Of a stretch of DNA of 64,000 bases, positions 57,775 to 64,000 are shown in pieces. Position numbers and translations under genes: made by a program. How positions within the stretch are numbered: the stretch's first letter is position 1; each line of letters starts with the position of its first letter. This DNA is from Echinometra lucunter. Lineage: Eukaryota > Echinodermata > Echinoidea > Camarodonta > Echinometridae. The notes under the pieces were generated by a model. That model saw nothing but the letters and a program-made list of their open reading frames with translations, had not been told where the DNA came from and ran no database searches. The stretch covers positions 16,013,785 to 16,077,784 of the forward strand of contig CM057167.1 in assembly GCA_029962745.1 (NCBI GenBank), in the 5' to 3' direction.

Positions 57775-58180
57775 GTAGTAGACAAGGCCGTACGCAGCGG
57801 GGGGGGGGGGGGGGGGGGGGGAGGGGGGGGAGGGGAGTGGATGCCGCAGAAATTTTAAAGACTTACATTTTTTTCTGAAAATTTTCCAAAATTCCACCAA
57901 AAATGTGCACCACATCTTTCAATTTCAATTTCAAAATTGCAAAAGTGCCCTTGTGACCAGCTCGGTCGCTTTGCTCCTCGCTTGCGTATTTCTTCGAACA
58001 TTTTACGTATTCTTGCCCCCCCCCCCCCCGGGCTGGTAGTAGGTCATTACTTGACTCTCAATCAAAGATTTGGGGGTTCGAATCTGTAGGGAAGGGCAAC
58101 TGGCTTCCTTATCCCCTCCTTCAGATACACTAGTGGTCAACTTAACTATTGTAGTCTGTGTAGTGAGTCATTCAGTCGTG
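57765..58180 (+). mobile_element. SINE head split by a G/C-tract insertion
   Basis: GTCGTGGTGTAGTAG (57767-57781) resembles a tRNA A box, and GGGTTCGAATCT (58074-58085) a B box. They are separated by 254 bases that begin and end with long G and C runs. Removing that insert and one GTAGTAG copy restores a normal A-to-B spacing. About 100 bases of body follow. Confidence 0.6.
57782..58035. mobile_element. G/C-tract MITE inserted in a SINE
   Basis: Flanked by GTAGTAG (57775-57781 and 58036-58042); the eighth base differs. Carries a 23-base G run at the left and a 14-base C run at the right. The interior GACCAGCTCGGTCGCTTTGC resembles the CTCGCTTCGCTCACTC segment of the hAT-like MITE at 49852. 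Confidence 0.65.
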
Positions 58181-58460
58181 GACTATAACTGTGCGAAGCT
58201 TATATAAGCGAATTCGCCTTGGAAGAGACTAGACTACTGCTGGTGTTTCCAAATGTCTGGTATGCCATTACTATAAAGGTTAGAAGTCAACATTCGCCAT
58301 GGGCAGCGAACTGTTCAGACAATCACTGTAACGCGGGCGACATTGCACATGAATTAAAAAAAATCTTACATAAACCATGTAAACGGATAGGAATGAGGAC
58401 AAGTACATTAGTTGAAAGAAAATATTGTTGAGAGAAATAATGTTTCACTGAACATGCCAC

Positions 58461-58617
58461 CTGGGCCCCGTCTTGCAAAGAGTTGTGATTGATTCAAATC
58501 GATCGCAACTTTGAGATTGATCTCAACTCATGTTCTCTTATAGTACACAGTTCAGATCATTCTCAAAGTTGCGATCGACTTGAATCAATCGCAACTCTTT
58601 GTAAGAAGGGGCCCTGG
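58461..58617. mobile_element. CTGGGCCCCGTCTTGCAAAG palindromic MITE
   Basis: 157 bases. Arms run from CTGGGCCCCGTCTTGCAAAG through GATTGATTCAAATCGATCGC and are mirrored to GGGGCCCTGG. Its outer ends resemble those of 26536-26697. Confidence 0.9.
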
Positions 58618-58740
58618 TCCTTGGATGGAAAAAACGTGCACTTCATGAGACAGATGAAGAAAACGTCGAGAGACTTATAAAAGAAAATAAGAGAAAGAAA
58701 AGGAGAGAAATGGAGAAAAGAGAGGTGTAAATGGAGGAGA

Positions 58741-58744
<4 letters not shown>

Positions 58745-58829
<85 letters not shown>

Positions 58830-58832
58830 GGG
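58745..58832. repeat. Long (GA)n with interruptions
   Basis: About 88 bases with GGGA and GAGG phase shifts. Leu/Ser and Glu/Arg repeat ORFs across it are artefacts. Confidence 0.95.
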
Positions 58833-58845
58833 GATGTGAGAGAGA

Positions 58846-60089
58846 AAGAGAAGACGGAGAGCGCTTTGTGGACAGTTTGGTAAAAGGGGTAAAAAGACGA
58901 TGGCGGATGAAAAATGATTTCTGCATAAATTATATTGAGAACAAAAAAGTTCGGCTATTCTAGTGTAGTAATATAGCATGCAACTTATGCAATACATTGT
59001 CTTTTCTCACGAAAATAGATTATTTTACAGCATATTACTGTGCTATTTATGTATGTAATCAACATTTTCCAATTATCTGGAGACAGTACTGCTTGCTATC
59101 ACAACGTAATGTATGACCAGAACTCAGCTTTGTTCTGCGGGTGTATCTCGTCTTATATGGGGGCATTTGAAGAGTAATCCTTTTTCAGGTGGCAATTTTA
59201 CAGCAATATTCTTCCAAACTGACATATGAAAAAGTATGGGAGAATTCACATACTCAATTAGTTTTTTTTTCATTCTTCCCAGTAAATCTTTCATCTTTCG
59301 TCGAGTGTTTTTGATTTGTTTCCCTTCTGTACACTCTTAGAAATTCTAGGAATATATCAAGTTGGGATAAGTGCCCTCGTGGCTATGCAATAATGACTCT
59401 GGGAAATTTTTATGTTCGATTGCACTTATATGTTTCCAGTTTTGGTTTAGGAATTGCAAAAGTGAAGAAAGGGAAAAGCTAGGTGTACACGGGTTTGCCC
59501 ATGTAAGGAGCTATATCCCTTATATTTCAGGACGGACAGCTAAGACTGGGACTGAAATTCAATCTGTAAAACCGGCCCTGGCACCCGACATCGGCTAGCC
59601 GTCTGGCTAAAATATTAAGCCAATGAGCAACTTTTACAAATCTGAGCTGCATGGCCCGACATGTTATAAATGTATGTCATATTCTGTTAATATGAAGCCC
59701 TCACCTTTATATTCATGGCTGTTTATATATACAAAGTCATTACCATCATGTGCCCCATGCACAAAAAGTGAAAATAACAAGTGACTGGAAATGTCGGACA
59801 TCTTTTACTCCAAAGAATGCAGTGTTAGAAGAAAGCATACCCAGGTTGGTTTTGCGAATGACGAAATTCAGTGATAGATATCTTGATAATAACATTTTAT
59901 GTTTCAAAACCTTTATATTCATGGCTGTTTATATATCCATCTGAACATCTTTGTACAACACAGACATCAAAATTCAACAATTTATTAAATCAAGCCTCTA
60001 CAAAGTTACAAAATTCCTTTAAGGGCAATCCGCCCATGTCTTTGACAATGTTTCAGAACCAAGTTCTACCATGTTTGTATGGAGAGTAT
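58846..60089. other. AT-rich stretch, nothing recognised
   Basis: No exon or defined repeat. A phrase CCTTTATATTCATGGCTGTT occurs twice (59705 and 59910 areas), suggesting a local duplication. Confidence 0.45.
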
Positions 60090-60097
60090 ACAGCATG

Positions 60098-60679
60098 CAG
60101 TGGCGGCGATTTCATGTAACGGGTGGGGGGGGGGGGGGGGGGGGGGAGGGGGCGGAAACACGGAAGGCCTCTGCCGAAAATCTGTTTTGAGAAGTGAGAG
60201 GGGGATGATCGTTATTATGTGAGCGGGCGAGTTAAAAATAAATCTCCAAAAAAAATCTCCAAATTTTATTGTCCGAAAGTGGAAATTCTTTTGGCCCAAT
60301 TGATCGTGGGCCCGGCAGCCACTGAGCAGCGCCAGATCGACGTTGCTCTATCCCTTTCAATTCTTGAACGCCAAAGAAGGTAGCAGCAACTCCCATCTTT
60401 TAACATCTTTTGGTATGACGCGGCCGGGGTTCGAACCCACGACCTCCAGATTGTGAGGCGGACGCTCTACCTACTGAGCCAACCACAAAAAATGATGAAA
60501 GAAGCCCGATTTTGCCATCAAAATGCATTCTAGGCCTATAAATTTAGTGGTTAGCCTAAATATGGTCACCTGATTTGAAATAGAAAAATAATACATTAAT
60601 TTTTAAAAATCAAGGGGGAGACGATCCCCCCAGAAATAATCGAGGGGGGGGGGTCCCCCCCCCGGGATCGCCGCCTATG
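60098..60679. mobile_element. hAT-like MITE, inverted copy with SINE inserted
   Basis: Flanked by exact 8-bp duplications ACAGCATG (60090-60097 and 60680-60687). It is the inverse of 49852-50207, with ends CAGTGGCGGCGATTTCATG and GGGATCGCCGCCTATG. A 22-base G run sits near the left end. A SINE interrupts it between about 60246 and 60487. Confidence 0.88.
60300..60490 (-). mobile_element. tRNA-derived SINE (minus strand)
   Basis: On the minus strand, A box TGGCTCAGTAGGTAGAGC (60481-60464) and B box GGTTCGAACC (60437-60428). A body follows that contains GATGGGAGTTGCTGCTACC. The anticodon stem does not pair properly, so this is not a tRNA gene. Confidence 0.85.
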
Positions 60680-61380
60680 ACAGCATGAATATTAAATGTC
60701 ATGAGCTACAGGGAAGGGACGGTGCAAATGTATTTCATTTGTATTATGAAGGATGACGACAGAGAATCATAAAACATTAATCAATCAGCTTCTACTATTT
60801 CATCCAAGACTAATGTTTAATCAAAATATCTTAGGCCCCAGATATAATTAATCATAATTGATTTACTCAAGTGTTTTCTCAACTATATGAAGGGCGGCAG
60901 TCCTCTGTAATTATGTCGCATGTAGATAGGGGAGGGGGAGGGGCTATTGAGCATAATGACCGAAGGGGGGGTCTGGGATAGTTGTTTTTATTTTGAATTT
61001 TTAAGACTTAGAATTTGGTAGCGGTCCTCGGCGGGGGAGGGGGGACCGTGCAGGGGGAAGGGGGGGGGGGGTATTGAGTGTATATAGCGACCGAATGGGA
61101 GGAGGTCTGGGGATAGGTTCCCCCTCACTATATGCTCACGGGATAAAATGGTTTCTTTCCCATGTCTCTTTTTTTTTTCATTTTAAAGTTTAAAGCTTAG
61201 GCCCGTATTCTGAACTCCGGTTTAACTGAAACTGCGGTCTAAGTATGGTTTAAACCTAGTCTAAAGCTGTCAAACTGAAGTTTTAGAATCACATTCTGAA
61301 CTCTGGTTTAACTTCAACTCTTGTCTAGTGTGGTTTAAATTTGTACAAAATTCAGATTGGACTGTTTAAGTCAGTTTTAA

Positions 61381-62378
61381 TTAAAGGAAACCAAAACCCT
61401 CAGGTCAAGTGGTTTTTAAATCAAAGACAAGATAATCTATAAAAAATTTACTCTTAACCTATCGTGCACTCAATAATCTAGCTCCAGAATATATTTCATC
61501 CATTTTGTCACCCCATTCTGTAGGTCGTTCGGGTTTACGTTCATCAAATAAGGCTAGGCTTAAAGAAATACGTACTAAAAGAAATTGGGGGGGGGGGGGG
61601 GGAATAGAGCATATGCATCAGCAGCTCCTTCTTTGTGGAATAAGTTACCTCTTTCTCTTCAAACAAGTAACTCCCTTTCCACTTTTAAAACTTATCTAAT
61701 GCTTAATGCATATTGTTAAATTTCCCTGTGAGCCTACATTTAACACAACTATCGTTTTTTTATCTTATGTAATTGAAATGATCTTGTATGCGCCTTGAGC
61801 ATCTCTTGAGATGGATATGTTGCGCGTTATAAATATTGTCATTATTATTATTACAGTGTATTATTATCATTAAGGCAGAATAAAATAGATCAGCGAAATT
61901 TGAACGAAATCGGACACGGAATAAGAAAGTTATGCCCCTATGAATTTTTTTGTTTTTTTGACACTACAATAGCTAAATGTGATATGAGTTGTGGACAACT
62001 CTCAGTATGTTTTGTATACAGAATTTCACATATTCTCTCTTTTCTTGAAGACCACATGTTTTCATTGTCCTTATCCCAAATATGTTGTGGAGAAAACACT
62101 CCCTACATGATATATCTTGGGTTTGGCTTAAGAAAATGTGCATATCTTAAGCAAACCGAAATTGTTAAATTATGTGTGTACAAAACATACTGAAAGTTGT
62201 CCACAAATGATGTCATCAATAGCTATGGTAGTGTAAAAAAAGGGTCAAATAGAAAATTTCATATAGCAATATCTTTCTCATTAGGCGTCCGATTTTTTCA
62301 AATTTTCGCCGATGTGTTTTATTCCATCTCAGCTTTGATTTAAAAACTACTTGATTTAAGGGTATTGGTTTCCTTTAA
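61381..62378. mobile_element. TTAA-end MITE, copy B (interrupted by LINE)
   Basis: Ends TTAAAGGAAACC and GGTTTCCTTTAA. Matches 40736-41248 on both sides of a LINE insertion (GAAATCGGACACGGAATAAG and the right-hand half), which explains its extra length of about 480 bases. Confidence 0.85.
61430..61872 (+). pseudogene. 3' end of a non-LTR retrotransposon (LINE), frame broken by a G run
   Basis: Frame 1 gives ALNNLAPEYISSILS and SGLRSSNKARLKEIRTKRN before a 16-base G run (61587-61602). The following frame gives AYASAAPSLWNKLPLSLQ and STFKTYL, then TAA at 61717-61719. The combination LRSS...AAPSLWN..P.....FK..L is the usual C-terminus of LINE reverse-transcriptase polyproteins. The 3' tail with GCGTTATAAATATTGTCATT and ATT repeats resembles CR1/L2-like tails. 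It is 5'-truncated, as is typical for LINE insertions. Confidence 0.85.
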
Positions 62379-62904
62379 AGCTCTGGTTTAACTTAGACTG
62401 AAGTTTAAGTTAAACTGGAGTTCAGAATACGGTTCTAAGAAATCGGTAGTACTTCAAACCCACTTAGAAAGCAATTATAGGCTATTATGAAGCTTTATAC
62501 ATCTCCGAATAATAAAACGAGCAGACTTCAGAACTTTAGAGCAGAAAGAATGGACTACTTTATCATCACAAGCTTAAGAACAATATCATTTTCACTTTCG
62601 CCACAGATTAGGGATGAAAACAACATCAAATTTAGCACACCTAAATACAGATCTTTAATGATAATTAACCTATCTATTACTGACGGGTGAACATTTATTG
62701 CTTCAAATAGGCATCTGTGTGATTTGTGAACTAAAGTAAAACTAAAATAACTTCAATGATATTACATCTCTGTCAGTGATGCAGTCAAGAGAACAATGTT
62801 TCAAATCATTCACATTATGATGATAATGATAATAATGATAGTATAATAATAGAAATAGTAATAATAATAAATAACGATAATAATGTAGGATTTCCCGGCC
62901 AAAT

Positions 62905-63190
62905 TCACAAGTTTGTCATTCAAATTCATTTATTTTGCATTCAAATTCGACGATTTCACTACTGTCAGGTGTATCTCGAGTTCAAATAAGGATTATTAGC
63001 TTTCAAATCTATAAAAATTCTCTTTCGAATCTACATATTTCTCATTCAAGTTCATGAAAAGGCTGTTTCTTTCACTATCTTGTCTTTCAATTTAGCGCAA
63101 CACGAATTGCTGACTTCGCGACGTCGTCATTCCAGCATTCTAATTCGTTTTTAGCATTCAATTTAACACTTTGAGCAGTTAAATTCGAGG
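62905..63190. repeat. Quasi-periodic TTCAAATTC array
   Basis: Words like CATTCAAATTCATT, GCATTCAAATTCGACG, TTTCAAATCT and ATTCTAATTCG recur at irregular spacings of about 20-35 bases. Probably a decayed satellite-like repeat. Confidence 0.55.
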
Positions 63191-63416
63191 GTTGATATAA
63201 AATGTCTGTTTACACATTTTTATCACACTCAATTTTTCTTCATGTTCGTGTTTTTCTTTTCTGTATTTAATTTAGCTAACAATCCGATCAAAATGTGAGT
63301 GATGGCATCAATTTAAGTACTTTCCATACTAATGATCTATGAGATTCGTATTCGGGTCATTAATGTCCTGTTCTTTTTCTTGTCATAACCATGTACATTC
63401 AGATTTAATTGTTAAT

Positions 63417-63520
63417 AAAACAAGAGCAAAACAAAACAAAATAAAACAACAACAAAAAGCAAAAAGCAAAAAAAAAAAAAAAAAAAAAAAACACAAAAAC
63501 ACAAAAACACAAAAACAAAC
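63417..63520. repeat. A-rich simple sequence
   Basis: ACAAAAC words, about 23 consecutive A, then (ACACAAAA)n. Confidence 0.95.
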
Positions 63521-64000
63521 ATTCACCTATTGATGGTCTCAAGAGGTTTGTAAATTTTAAAGTTGTTTGTCTCTTGTTTCCTAGTAACAAAGGAAAAGTT
63601 CTTGAAAACATAGAAAGATAATGTACATGTAATTATGATTGGTGTGGGGACTCGTGTAAAAATTGTGAGCATAATTCCTTATTTAGCTTGTAGTCAGAGG
63701 GGCGATTAGGGCTCCCTTCCCCCTTGTCCCAGGTAATATACGTGTCCATAAAGCGCCAGCGCCTGGCCCCGTTTTCGCCCCTCTTTACTGAATTTCTGAC
63801 TGCGCTCCTTAATGTACTGTCCTGTATGAATACGTAACCATAATAACGCCATTAAGAAATAGCAGAATAGACCATACTGGCAAAGCATGCATTTTATATT
63901 TGCATTATTGATGATTGTAAATGTCAAAATTTATATGACTAACAAACAAACAAAACTAACAAACAAACTAAAACTCGTGTGATGCATTACTTTCCCTTAA

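Larger units (their letters stand above)
61199..62434. mobile_element. GCCCGTATTCTGAACTCC MITE, outermost of a nest
   Basis: Left end GCCCGTATTCTGAACTCCGG and right end GGAGTTCAGAATACGG are inverted, with GGTTTAAC words repeated inside both halves. The middle is filled by the TTAA-end MITE 61381-62378. Confidence 0.85.
62435..64000. other. Repeat-rich end of the window
   Basis: No exon is recognised. It includes a GATAAT-rich patch (62818-62885), a quasi-periodic TTCAAATTC region (62905-63190) and an A/CAAAA-rich stretch (63417-63520). Confidence 0.5.

Noticed and set aside
60420..60490. tRNA gene on the minus strand
   Set aside because: The anticodon stem does not pair, and a SINE body follows in the expected direction.

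Overview
The window looks like a metazoan nuclear genome. It has intron-rich genes with GT/AG splicing, an AT-rich background, many short inverted-repeat transposons (MITEs), tRNA-derived SINEs, microsatellites and long G:C homopolymers. A TTLL4-type tubulin glutamylase, a single-exon RING/B-box TRIM protein and a small CARD protein, together with this repeat content, suggest a marine invertebrate deuterostome. A sea urchin or another echinoderm is my best guess, from general pattern only; no database search was possible.

Layout. (1) 1353-8809, minus strand: a six-exon gene whose splice phases join into a 699-residue protein that I do not recognise (acidic N-terminus, long Ser/Thr-rich middle, short basic coiled coil). 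(2) About 8810-9344: a compact, probably bidirectional promoter. (3) 9345-31630, plus strand: TTLL4. A leader exon carries a short upstream ORF, and 15 coding exons encode 937 residues with an intact TTL ATP-grasp core. (4) 31631-46119: gene-free stretch with a SINE, a minisatellite, MITEs and possibly a long TTLL4 3' UTR. (5) 46162-47949, plus: TRIM-like gene in one coding exon. (6) 47950-55112: MITEs and unassigned AT-rich DNA. (7) 55113-55524, minus: CARD protein in a terminal exon. (8) 55525-64000: almost only repeats, including a three-level nest of elements at 61.2-62.4 kb.

The genes do not form a functional system visible from sequence. The first two share a promoter region, so joint transcription is plausible. 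TRIM and CARD proteins are both common in invertebrate innate-immune repertoires, but the two genes here are 7 kb apart and convergent.

The most rewarding part of the window is its mobile DNA. Two copies of one G-tract-bearing MITE have exact 8-bp target duplications. A SINE head has its A and B boxes split by another such insertion. Four TTAA-flanked MITEs have almost the same length. Two large foldback structures sit on either side of the shared promoter. I found no prokaryotic-type system, CRISPR array, rRNA or intact tRNA gene.
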